64,000 bases of DNA from CALKJP01 sp046299555 (GTDB lineage: Bacteria > Bacteroidota > Bacteroidia > JACCXN01), in the NCBI GenBank assembly GCA_046299555.1, contig JBKBHS010000002.1:186001-250000 (forward strand), written 5' to 3'. Shown here one piece after another: positions 36,401-43,814 of the stretch (position 1 is the stretch's first letter; each line of letters opens with the position of its first letter). Both the position numbers and the translations under genes were made by a program. The notes beneath the pieces are model-generated. The model was not told the origin of the DNA, searched no databases, and saw only the letters and a list, made by a program, of their open reading frames with translations.

Positions 36401-39400
36401 TTTAATTAAACATAAATTTGAAGGAGTATTTGGAACAGTCCAAACATATTGACCTGTGTTAAAAGTAGCATTAGCTATGGTAGTCCAAGTTGCACCACTA
36501 TCAATCGATAATTTAATGTTTACATAGTTTGAATTACCAAGAGCATCCCAATTTATATTATAAGTACTTCCTGCATTAAAAGTAACAGATGTATTTGGCG
36601 AAAGTACGGTAATGTATGGTTGTAAAATGGTGAATAATGAGTTACTTAAATCAGATGTAGATGAATTATTTACATCGCTAATTCTAACTCTACAAGATTG
36701 CGAAGGTGTGTTAGGTACAGTCCATAAATAACTTCCGTTACTTGCTGGAACACTATTTACTATTGTATTCCATGTAGAACCATTATTGGTTGTATATTCT
36801 ATTTTAACATTGCTTATGCCTGAACTATTCCAAGTAATGTAATAACTATTTCCTATGCCATAAAATTCACCACCATTTGGAGCAGTAACTACAATAGTTG
36901 GCGGTGGAGCTACTATAGTAAACACATTATCGCTCACATCGGCATAAGTAGTATTATAATAATCTTTAACTCTGATTAAACAGCTGGTTGATGGGGTATT
37001 TGGAACCAACCAAGAATATGAACCTGAATTATAAGCACTTGATGCAATTGTAGTCCATGTTGCACCATTATTTATACTATATTCAATTCTTACATAGCTT
37101 GACAAATAGCTTGATGTCCATGTAATTGTTTGATTGGTTAAAGCGGTATAAGTTTGTCCACCGTTTGGATTGGTTACAGTTATTGTTGGAACAACAATAC
37201 TAAATACACTATTACTTACATCAAATACTGATGGATTAGATGAATCATAAATTTTAATTAAACATTGATTAGAAGGAGTATTGGGAACAGTCCATAAATA
37301 AGTGCCATTATTTGCATTGATATTGTTGGCAACAGGCAACCAAGTAGAACCATTATTTATAGAATATTCAATATTAACAAAATTAACGCTTAAACTATTC
37401 CAATTAATATAATAACTATTATTAACACTTAAATTTTGACCACCGTTTGGATATGAAACTGTAATGCTTGGAGGTGCTTGTTGAATGGTGAAGGTATTAT
37501 TACTTACATCAAAAATACTACCGTTATAATAGTCTGAGATTCTAATTAAGCATTGGTTTGATGAAATATTTGGAACATACCAGTTATAGCTACCGGTATT
37601 ATTGGTATAATTAGTAACAGTGTTCCAGGTATTTCCATTATTTGCACTGTATTCGATTTTTACATAATTAGAAACTCCTGAACTTGTCCAATAAATGTAT
37701 TGATAAGTTCCTCCTGTCCAAGTTTGGCCTCCATTAGGAGTTGTAACAGTAATACTTGGATTATTAATAGTAAAATTACTATTACTTTCATCGTATACCG
37801 ATGGATTATTAACATCACTAATTTTTATTCTACATAGTGTTGATGGAGTATTTGGAACAGTCCATGCATACGAAGATGGACTTGCAGGAACGCCTGAAAC
37901 TATCGTATTCCAAGTATTTCCATTATCATAGGTATATTCAATTTTTACGTTTGATACACTTACGGCAGACCAAGTAATATTATATGTTTGATTTACATTT
38001 AGATTATTTCCACCATTTGGATAATTAACAGTAATTGATGGTGGAGCAGGATTAATGGTAAATGTGGCATTACTTGTATCAGCATAAGAGCTATTGTATG
38101 AATCTACAATTCTTACCAAACATTGAGTGGAAGGAGTGTTTGGAACCGACCAGCTGTATGAACCACCATTGTTATGATAATAGAAGGTAGTAATCGTATT
38201 CCATGTACTTCCATTATTTATCGAATAATAAATACTAACATAGTTAGACACTAAGGAAGCAGACCACTGAATTTGATAAGTAGAAAGTCCGTTTATAATT
38301 TCACCTCCATTAGGTTGTATTAATGTTAAATTTGGATTCCCGGTGGTAAATGATAAAGTTTGACAACCTGAAGCAATTCCATTAGCATTTCTTGGTACAA
38401 TACGCCAATAGTAAGTAGTATTGGGTTGTAATGTTCCGGGATAATATGATGAGCTTCCTTGGTTAGAAGATACCAACGGAGGATTAGAACTTGTTCCAAA
38501 ATAAACATCGTATCCGGTTGGGCTTCCTCCTCCACTGCTCCATGATAATGTTGGTGTTAAACCAACATTGCTTGCATTATTAGCCGGAGTATAATTAATA
38601 GCACAATTTGGCGGAGTTCCATTAATTGAAAATGTGGCGTTACTGGTATCTGCTACAGATGAATTATAAGCATCAACTATTCTAATCAAACAATTTGAAG
38701 AAGTAATATTTGGAACAATCCACGAAAAAGTTGCGTTAGGATTTGCCGTATATACATATGTGGAAATAGTATTCCAAGAACCTCCATTGTTGGTTGAATA
38801 ATATAAGTTAAAATTATTGGAAGTTTGGCTGTGAGTCCATGTAATATTCACATAACTTCCACCTGTTAAAATTTCACCGCCATTAGGATAAGTAACAGTA
38901 ATTGTAGGATTAGCAGTAGTAAAACTTAAGGTTTGACAACCCGTTGCAACCCCGTTTGCATTTCTTGGCACTATTCGCCAATAGTAGGTTGTATTCGGTT
39001 GTAAAGTACCTGTACTATAAGATGTACTTGCTTGATTCGATGATACTAAAGGCGGATTAGAATTCGTTCCAAAATATACATCATATCCCGTTGGACTTCC
39101 TCCTCCACTGCTCCATGTCAATGTTGGAGATAAAGTTACATTAGTAGCATTATTAGAAGGGTTAAAGTTTATGGCACAATTGGGAGGCGTACCGGTTATG
39201 CTAAATACTGCATTACTGGTATCAGCTATAGCCGAATTATAAGAATCTACAATTCTAATTAAACAATTTGAAGAAGTTATATTCGGAACATTCCAAGAAT
39301 ATGTTGGATTAGGGTTTGTGTTATATAAATATGTTGATATTGTATTCCATGAACTTCCACCATTGGTAGAATAGTATAAGCTAAAATAATTAGATGTTTG

Positions 39401-40678
39401 ATTTTGTGTCCAAGCAATATTTACATTGCTTCCTCCTGTTAAATTTTCACCACCGTTAGGATAAGTGACAGTAATGTATGAGTTTGCAGTAGTAAAGCTC
39501 AAAGTTTGACATCCGGTTGCTACACCATTTGAATTTCTTGGCTCTATACGCCAATAATAAGTGGTATTGGGTTGTAATGTACCAGGAAAATAAGATGTGT
39601 TTGATTGGTTAGATGAAACCAATGGAGGATTTGAATTTGTTCCAAAATATACATCATATCCGGTTGGACTTCCTCCTCCACTACTCCATGTCAATGTTGG
39701 AGATAAAGTTACGTTGGTTGCATTATTAGAAGGGTTAAAGTTTATGGCACAATTCGGAACGGGAGCACTAATAGTAAAGAAAGCATCGCTTGTGTCACTA
39801 ACATTACTCAAGGTAATTACAACTATTCTAATTAAACATTGCGATGAATTTACAGATGGTACGGTCCAAGTGTAATAATAACTATTTACCCCGCCATCAT
39901 TAATAAAATTCCAAGAGCTTCCACCATTGGTAGAATAGTATAATTCATAAATTTCTCCATTTGACATTCCGGAATAATTCCAAGTAATGTTGTAACTACT
40001 GCCGGCTGTCAAATTTTCACCGCCATTTGGTTGAAGAATTGTAATTACGGGATTTTGATAAATTGTAAAATTATTATCGCTGTCATCAAAAATTGAACTT
40101 GGATATGCAGAATGTCTAACGCGAATTCTAACTTGATTTGAAGTAACATTAGGTACTGTCCAGTTATATGAACCTGTATTTGAAATATTAGAGGCTATTA
40201 AATTATAAGAGCTTCCACCATTAGTTGAATAGAGCAAATCAACATTTGATATTGTTCCACTTGTAGTCCAAGTAATTGTTTGATTTGAGCCTACTAACCA
40301 ATTTTCACCCCCATTTGGCGATGTAACAGTTAGTGATGGTGTAGAAATAGTAAATGCAGCATTACTTTGGTCGATGGTAAATGGGTCATTAGAATCTCTT
40401 ATAACTATACGAGCATTTGTAGTAGGTGTATTGGGTACTACCCAAGTGTAACTTCCATCATCCGGTGTACCTGAAACTATTAGGGTATAAGGCGCTGAAC
40501 CGGTTGTTGTATATAAAATATCAACATATCCGGTTGGGGCAGGCATCCATGTTATAGTTTGGGTAGAACCTACCGACCAGTTTTCTCCACCATTAGGAGA
40601 AGTTACGGTTAATTGGGCTAAACTTAATTTTGCTACAAAACAAAATAGCAAAAAGAATAAATTTGTTCTCATACACAA
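33461..40678 (-). CDS. giant T9SS repeat protein with 16 PNGG modules, FN3-like, PKD and Ycf48-like domains
   Basis: A 2405-residue secreted protein. Following the signal peptide (cleaved near residue 21) are sixteen copies of a roughly 90-residue module beginning ITVTxPNGGExxxxGxxxxITW. They resemble the Kre9/Knh1-like Ser/Thr-rich domain (PF10342). Three FN3-like modules are inserted at about 308-399, 498-589 and 689-780 (NCAINFNPSNNATNV). Then come an Ig-like region (1828-1930), a PKD domain (1934-2010, WNFGDGNTS), Ycf48/BNR-like repeats (2018-2301, AVGDNGIILITNDGGNTW) and a type A sorting domain (2328-2405, IKIYPNPANQF). This is probably a surface adhesin or fibre exported by T9SS. It is transcribed alone, with a TAATTTTG box upstream. 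Confidence 0.92.
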   Translation of the reverse strand: MCMRTNLFFLLFCFVAKLSLAQLTVTSPNGGENWSVGSTQTITWMPAPTGYVDILYTTTGSAPYTLIVSGTPDDGSYTWVVPNTPTTNARIVIRDSNDPFTIDQSNAAFTISTPSLTVTSPNGGENWLVGSNQTITWTTSGTISNVDLLYSTNGGSSYNLIASNISNTGSYNWTVPNVTSNQVRIRVRHSAYPSSIFDDSDNNFTIYQNPVITILQPNGGENLTAGSSYNITWNYSGMSNGEIYELYYSTNGGSSWNFINDGGVNSYYYTWTVPSVNSSQCLIRIVVITLSNVSDTSDAFFTISAPVPNCAINFNPSNNATNVTLSPTLTWSSGGGSPTGYDVYFGTNSNPPLVSSNQSNTSYFPGTLQPNTTYYWRIEPRNSNGVATGCQTLSFTTANSYITVTYPNGGENLTGGSNVNIAWTQNQTSNYFSLYYSTNGGSSWNTISTYLYNTNPNPTYSWNVPNITSSNCLIRIVDSYNSAIADTSNAVFSITGTPPNCAINFNPSNNATNVTLSPTLTWSSGGGSPTGYDVYFGTNSNPPLVSSNQASTSYSTGTLQPNTTYYWRIVPRNANGVATGCQTLSFTTANPTITVTYPNGGEILTGGSYVNITWTHSQTSNNFNLYYSTNNGGSWNTISTYVYTANPNATFSWIVPNITSSNCLIRIVDAYNSSVADTSNATFSINGTPPNCAINYTPANNASNVGLTPTLSWSSGGGSPTGYDVYFGTSSNPPLVSSNQGSSSYYPGTLQPNTTYYWRIVPRNANGIASGCQTLSFTTGNPNLTLIQPNGGEIINGLSTYQIQWSASLVSNYVSIYYSINNGSTWNTITTFYYHNNGGSYSWSVPNTPSTQCLVRIVDSYNSSYADTSNATFTINPAPPSITVNYPNGGNNLNVNQTYNITWSAVSVSNVKIEYTYDNGNTWNTIVSGVPASPSSYAWTVPNTPSTLCRIKISDVNNPSVYDESNSNFTINNPSITVTTPNGGQTWTGGTYQYIYWTSSGVSNYVKIEYSANNGNTWNTVTNYTNNTGSYNWYVPNISSNQCLIRISDYYNGSIFDVSNNTFTIQQAPPSITVSYPNGGQNLSVNNSYYINWNSLSVNFVNIEYSINNGSTWLPVANNINANNGTYLWTVPNTPSNQCLIKIYDSSNPSVFDVSNSVFSIVVPTITVTNPNGGQTYTALTNQTITWTSSYLSSYVRIEYSINNGATWTTIASSAYNSGSYSWLVPNTPSTSCLIRVKDYYNTTYADVSDNVFTIVAPPPTIVVTAPNGGEFYGIGNSYYITWNSSGISNVKIEYTTNNGSTWNTIVNSVPASNGSYLWTVPNTPSQSCRVRISDVNNSSTSDLSNSLFTILQPYITVLSPNTSVTFNAGSTYNINWDALGNSNYVNIKLSIDSGATWTTIANATFNTGQYVWTVPNTPSNLCLIKIEDFYNNSVADTSDQTFTINGLPASIILTAPNGGQTLAVNSNYTITWNSQSISNVKLEYSINNGSTWTTIANSVAANNGSYVWNVPATPSQQCLVRVSDASNPNVADISNNTFTIASPYLSVTSPNGGESYNVGSYTYITWNSLGVSNVKIEFSSNNGSTWQTVVNNLSNYNYYYWQIPNSVSTSCLIRVIDLAQNSTLIDTSNNVFSIVNPSPALTLNNPNGGQVWTVGTYQYITWSSVAVNNVKIEYSTNNGTSWNTIVNSYPATNGFYYWNIPNTPSNQCLVRISDASNSSLNDISNNQFSIDSSTPSITITSPNGGEVWYVNSYQLITWNATNISSVNIQYSTNGGSTWTNIQSNYTGNSYYWNIPNTPSTQCLVRVFNNSVGDTSNAVFEIATPTVTTNTIHVDSISPIAFCKGDTIAVYFTSSGTFLSNNTFTAQLSDVNGNFNSPIAIGSVVSATAGSDVIQATIPSYVANGSQYRIRVVSSNYPSTTTDNGVDISITGPQFDFAADATVKYLPNGATNFTYLGSLANVQSYTWNFGDGNTSNLLNPTHNYTNIGYYNVQLEVVDSNGCSVTNTKPNYMRIERLFNNLDIAPGTTVDINSVYFVNDSVGIITLNNGVVYITYNAGTSWNLSNTGLNSPLFGSYYLNGNWYIVGANGVICISTNNGQTWTPYYTGIFENLYSTYFAAGNNGYAVGTNGTICYYNGSSWTAQNSNSGNNLNSVTINGNDVFAVGDNSTILRKQGSGSWQNLNVNAPTNLRSISFANSNRGYAVGDNGIILITNDGGNTWNVTLSGVDVHFTSIATNNNDSAWAVSNSGIIYLTNDGGNTWERYSIGSEDDLNGISYPKANNTNNRGYVVGKGGVARLFGNSSQDTTSTGGGSAINEIMNKPVSEIKIYPNPANQFINLSINDLQECNIIVKISDVNGKPVYSGKFNANDNFTHQFDVSNYASGIYFIHIDTCKSSTVHKFIIAK
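38338..39754 (-). repeat. composite in-gene tandem repeat, unit about 571 bp
   Basis: An FN3-like module plus one PNGG module is repeated in tandem. The FN3-like part starts near 39754, 39184 and 38612, giving periods of 570 and 572 bp. The first two copies are very similar at the DNA level, including third codon positions (shared words such as cttcctcctccact and gtcaatgttggagataaag), so the duplication is recent or homogenised. The third copy is more diverged. Confidence 0.85.
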
Positions 40679-40696
40679 CTACTTTAAATTTTAAAA

Positions 40697-40704
40697 CAAA
40701 ATTA
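40697..40704 (-). promoter_or_regulatory. -7 box TAATTTTG of the giant T9SS gene
   Basis: TAATTTTG matches TAnnTTTG 18 bp before the ATG at 40678. A TTTTG word just upstream is too close for a -33 element. The remaining spacer to gmhB is AT-rich, without recognisable features. Confidence 0.5.
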
Positions 40705-40794
40705 TAGCACAAAACATTTAAAGTATGTATGATAACAAATCGATTTTTAAAAAATCTTACTAAATGATTAATTTAAAATTTTAGTTAAATTAAT

Positions 40795-41355
40795 TTAATT
40801 TAAGGATAATATGAATTGATTTAAAGAGGTAAAATGAGCATCCATTAAATCGTGATATTTTTGAACTTTCCAAGATTCGGTAGTTATAAAAACATTATAC
40901 ATTCCTAATTTTCTTCCAAATTCCATATCACTAATTGAATCTCCCACCATAATCGATTTTGTAAAATCTATTTCAGGAAAATCATTTTTTGCTTGAAGTG
41001 CCATGCCAATATCGGGTTTACGACAATTAAAGCGTGTATCGCCATTAAGGGCAGGACAAAAATAAATTTTATCAACTTGTGCATTAGCTTTCGCTAATTG
41101 AGCTTGCATATAAGCATGAACAGCATTTAAATCTTCTACGCTATATAAACCTTTGGCTATACCTTGTTGATTTGTTACTACTACAATTTTACTAAACAAT
41201 TGCCTTGCCTTAGCTATGGCTTCGATGGCATTTTCGGTAAATCGAAATTCTTCAATTTTCTTTACATAATCGCCTTCTAACTTAACATTAATAACGCCAT
41301 CGCGGTCTAAAAATAAAGTCCAGCTTTTATCTATCGTTAAAGGTTTTAAAATCAT
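40795..41355 (-). CDS. gmhB: D-glycero-D-manno-heptose 1,7-bisphosphate 7-phosphatase-like HAD-IIIA hydrolase
   Basis: A 186-residue HAD-IIIA phosphatase, predicted to remove the 7-phosphate of heptose 1,7-bisphosphate. Nucleophile Asp17 and acid Asp19 lie in FLDRDGV; VVVTNQQG (58-65) is motif II and MVGDSISDMEFG the motif IV region. E. coli GmhB has a Cys-His-Cys-Cys zinc site. Here only Cys100 and Cys111 remain, with Ala102 in the His position and Asn110 in place of one Cys, so the site is incomplete. An ATG at 41388 is open, but 41355 is preferred because it shortens the overlap with hddC from 62 to 29 bp. Assignment rests on fold plus the heptose operon. Confidence 0.87.
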   Translation of the reverse strand: MILKPLTIDKSWTLFLDRDGVINVKLEGDYVKKIEEFRFTENAIEAIAKARQLFSKIVVVTNQQGIAKGLYSVEDLNAVHAYMQAQLAKANAQVDKIYFCPALNGDTRFNCRKPDIGMALQAKNDFPEIDFTKSIMVGDSISDMEFGRKLGMYNVFITTESWKVQKYHDLMDAHFTSLNQFILSLN

Positions 41356-42037
41356 CTTGTGCTTTTTTATAATCTTCAGGAATACCAATATCTATAAAAT
41401 ACCCTTCACAAATACATCCAAACAAATTTAAATTAGAGAGATATTTTTCTAAAAAATCTTTTTCAAGCGAAAACTTTTCAGGCAATTGATAGGAATTGAA
41501 AATAGATTTATTGATAATATAAATTCCTGCATTAATTAGCCCTTCTTCCTCTATTGCTTGTTTTTCAACAAAAGCAGTTATTCTACCTGATTCATTCATT
41601 TTAACTGTACCATAGCGCGCAGCATTTTCAACTTCACGTAATGCCATGGTAAAATCAGATTGATGCAATTGATGAAAAATCCATAAATCATCCAACTCTA
41701 TGTTAAAAAAAGTATCGCCATTTAAAACTAAAATATCATTATTGATACAATGTTCTAATGCATATTTTAATGCACCACCTGTTCCCAGCGGTTCTTTTTC
41801 AATGACATATTCTATTTCGATTCCTTGATAATTTTCACCAAAATATTTTTGAAATGTTTCTGCCTTATAACCAATTGAAAACACTACTCTTTCAATACCA
41901 AATTCATGTAGATATAATAAGATATATTCTACAAAAGGTTTACCAGCCACTTGCGCCATAGGCTTTGGCACATCGCTAACTACACTCTGTAACCTTGTCC
42001 CTAATCCACCTGCAAGTATGAGGGCTTCTTTTAGCAT
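41327..42037 (-). CDS. hddC: nucleotidyltransferase, probable heptose 1-phosphate guanylyltransferase
   Basis: A 236-residue nucleotidyltransferase (PF00483), predicted to join GTP and D-glycero-alpha-D-manno-heptose 1-phosphate. The N terminus has the nucleotide loop LAGGLGTRL (8-16) with VPKPMAQVAGKPF following, and the metal-binding VLNGDTFF near residue 99. The family alone does not fix the sugar or nucleotide; the call comes from its place in the hddA-gmhA-hddC-gmhB cluster. It overlaps gmhB by 29 bp. The 158-bp spacer separating it from gmhA is built of 14-bp repeats. Confidence 0.82.
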   Translation of the reverse strand: MLKEALILAGGLGTRLQSVVSDVPKPMAQVAGKPFVEYILLYLHEFGIERVVFSIGYKAETFQKYFGENYQGIEIEYVIEKEPLGTGGALKYALEHCINNDILVLNGDTFFNIELDDLWIFHQLHQSDFTMALREVENAARYGTVKMNESGRITAFVEKQAIEEEGLINAGIYIINKSIFNSYQLPEKFSLEKDFLEKYLSNLNLFGCICEGYFIDIGIPEDYKKAQDDFKTFNDR

Positions 42038-42055
42038 TTTTAGTTTCTATTTTTC

Positions 42056-42110
42056 AGTTTACTGATGAAAGTTTACAGATGACAGTTTTTGATTAAAAGT
42101 TTTGTTAATG
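42056..42110. repeat. four imperfect 14-bp repeats in the gmhA-hddC spacer
   Basis: Units agtttactgatgaa, agtttacagatgac, agtttttgattaaa and agttttgttaatg follow each other without gaps. A degraded octamer stretch (aatcatcaaatcaa) lies about 25 bp further on. The spacer from 42038 to 42195 has no coding potential and no hairpin. Confidence 0.65.
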
Positions 42111-42195
42111 CGTGTATAAGATTAAAATATAAAAATCATCAAATCAAAAAATTCAATAAAACAATCTTTTATCCTATATCTTTATTGTTGTTTTT

Positions 42196-42783
42196 CTAAA
42201 AAGAAAACATCCTATTCTCGACAATCTCGCAAAGAATATGTCCTATGAGTATATGCGATTCTTGAATTCGCGGTGTATCGTTTGATGGAACGTTAATCAA
42301 ATAGTTGCAAATATCTTTCATCTTACCTCCTTTTTCTCCTGTCATTCCAATAGTTATCATTCCTCTTTTATTGGCTTCTTCAATGGCTTTTACCACATTG
42401 GCCGAATTACCGGAAGTTGAAATTCCTATCAGCACATCGCCTTTTCTACCGGCAGCTTTCACCATTCGAGAATATACTTCATCATAAGAATAATCATTTG
42501 CCACTGCAGTTAAATACGATGAATTTACATGTAATGCTTCTGCAAAAAGTGGTTCTCTATCGGTATAAAATCTACCTGAAAGTTCGGCTGCAATGTGTTG
42601 TGCATCGGCTGCGCTACCGCCATTCCCACAAAATAATACCTTAGCATCGTTTTTTTTATAGGCATTTACTATTTCATCGGCTACTTTCGATATAGTTTCA
42701 ATCAAAGTAGTATTTGAAATAATTAATGTTTTAACATCAATGGATGCTTTTATTTTATCTTTTATAAAATTTATATGGTCCAT
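42196..42783 (-). CDS. gmhA: D-sedoheptulose 7-phosphate isomerase
   Basis: GmhA (195 residues) converts sedoheptulose 7-phosphate to D-glycero-D-manno-heptose 7-phosphate, the first step of activated heptose synthesis. The SIS-domain signature CGNGGSAADAQH (about 52-63) contains the phosphate-binding serine, and GISTSGNSANV (about 120-130) the second sugar-phosphate loop. ESHILIGHILCEIVE near the C terminus carries the catalytic His. The length equals the E. coli enzyme (192). It overlaps the 3' end of hddA by 13 bp, so the two are translationally coupled. Confidence 0.94.
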   Translation of the reverse strand: MDHINFIKDKIKASIDVKTLIISNTTLIETISKVADEIVNAYKKNDAKVLFCGNGGSAADAQHIAAELSGRFYTDREPLFAEALHVNSSYLTAVANDYSYDEVYSRMVKAAGRKGDVLIGISTSGNSANVVKAIEEANKRGMITIGMTGEKGGKMKDICNYLINVPSNDTPRIQESHILIGHILCEIVENRMFSF

Positions 42784-43793
42784 GTGCTTAATCCTTCTTT
42801 TGTAAATGTATATCGTTTTACTTTACCACCAAATTTTTCTATTGCTTCAATTACTTTATATCGAGTATTTTCAGGGCAATAAAAAATCATAAAACCGCCA
42901 CCGCCTGCACCGGAAATTTTACCGCCTGTAGCCCCGAAGTTTTTGGCTGTATTATAAATATCGTCAATTAATTTATTACTTATTCCACCGGCCATTTTCT
43001 TTTTGTGTTGCCATCCAAATTCAAGAATTTCTCCTATTTGATGAATATTGCCTCGTAACAAAGCTTCTTTCATCATTACGGCTTGTTCTTTTAAATGGTG
43101 CATGGCATCTATTGATTCTTGTTTTTTTTCGATAACATTCTTCGCTTGTTGTTCTATAATTGCTGATGAATATCGACTGGTTTCTGTATAAAACAATACT
43201 AAATTATGTTCTAATTCACTTATGTATTTTTCTTTTATTCTTAGTGGATTTACAATTACTTTATCATCTTTATAAAACTCCATAAAATTTACTCCGCCAA
43301 ATGTAGCAGCATATTGATCTTGTCTGCCTCCTGCCATTTTTAAATCAATACGTTCAATTTCATAAGCTAAATGAGCAATGTCGTACTCACCTAAAGGTAG
43401 TTTTAGCCATTCGGCAAAAGCTCCAATTACAGCTACAACCAAAGTAGATGAGGTTCCAAGACCTGAACCGGCAGGTGCATCTACAAATGTGGTTAAACGA
43501 AATGATAAGGGTTGATGAGTAAATTGTTTAACTATTCGATTATAAACACCTTTAAGTAAATCAAGATTACCATTAAACGATAAGTTTTCGGAAGAAATAA
43601 CTTCGTCACTTTCATTTCTATCAACTGCTATAAATTCAATTTTCCCATTATTTAAAGGTTCAATAGAAGCATAAGCATATAAATTGATGGTAGCATTTAA
43701 AATTGCTCCACCAAATAAATCGCAATATGGACTAACATCGGTTCCGCCACCTGCCAATCCAATTCTCAACGGAGCTTTGCTTCTGTAAATCAT
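42771..43793 (-). CDS. hddA: D-glycero-alpha-D-manno-heptose 7-phosphate kinase (GHMP family)
   Basis: A 340-residue GHMP kinase that phosphorylates C1 of heptose 7-phosphate in the alpha (GDP-heptose) route. Motif 1 is APLRIGLAGGGTDV (7-20), motif 2 PAGSGLGTSST (about 111-121), and motif 3 KISGAGGGGFM near the C terminus. FGGAILNATIN and the LKMAGGRQDQYAATFGG stretch are typical of HddA. Its presence with gmhA, rather than bifunctional hldE, points to the GDP-D-glycero-alpha-D-manno-heptose pathway used for S-layer or capsule glycans. It starts 21 bp after the parC stop and may be read from the parC transcript. Confidence 0.93.
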   Translation of the reverse strand: MIYRSKAPLRIGLAGGGTDVSPYCDLFGGAILNATINLYAYASIEPLNNGKIEFIAVDRNESDEVISSENLSFNGNLDLLKGVYNRIVKQFTHQPLSFRLTTFVDAPAGSGLGTSSTLVVAVIGAFAEWLKLPLGEYDIAHLAYEIERIDLKMAGGRQDQYAATFGGVNFMEFYKDDKVIVNPLRIKEKYISELEHNLVLFYTETSRYSSAIIEQQAKNVIEKKQESIDAMHHLKEQAVMMKEALLRGNIHQIGEILEFGWQHKKKMAGGISNKLIDDIYNTAKNFGATGGKISGAGGGGFMIFYCPENTRYKVIEAIEKFGGKVKRYTFTKEGLSTWTI

Positions 43794-43814
43794 ATTAATT
43801 TAAGGGTTGATAGT

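Noticed and set aside
41356..41388. Upstream start (41388) for gmhB
   Set aside because: It would overlap hddC by 62 bp and adds residues before the conserved FLDRDGV that are not needed by the family.
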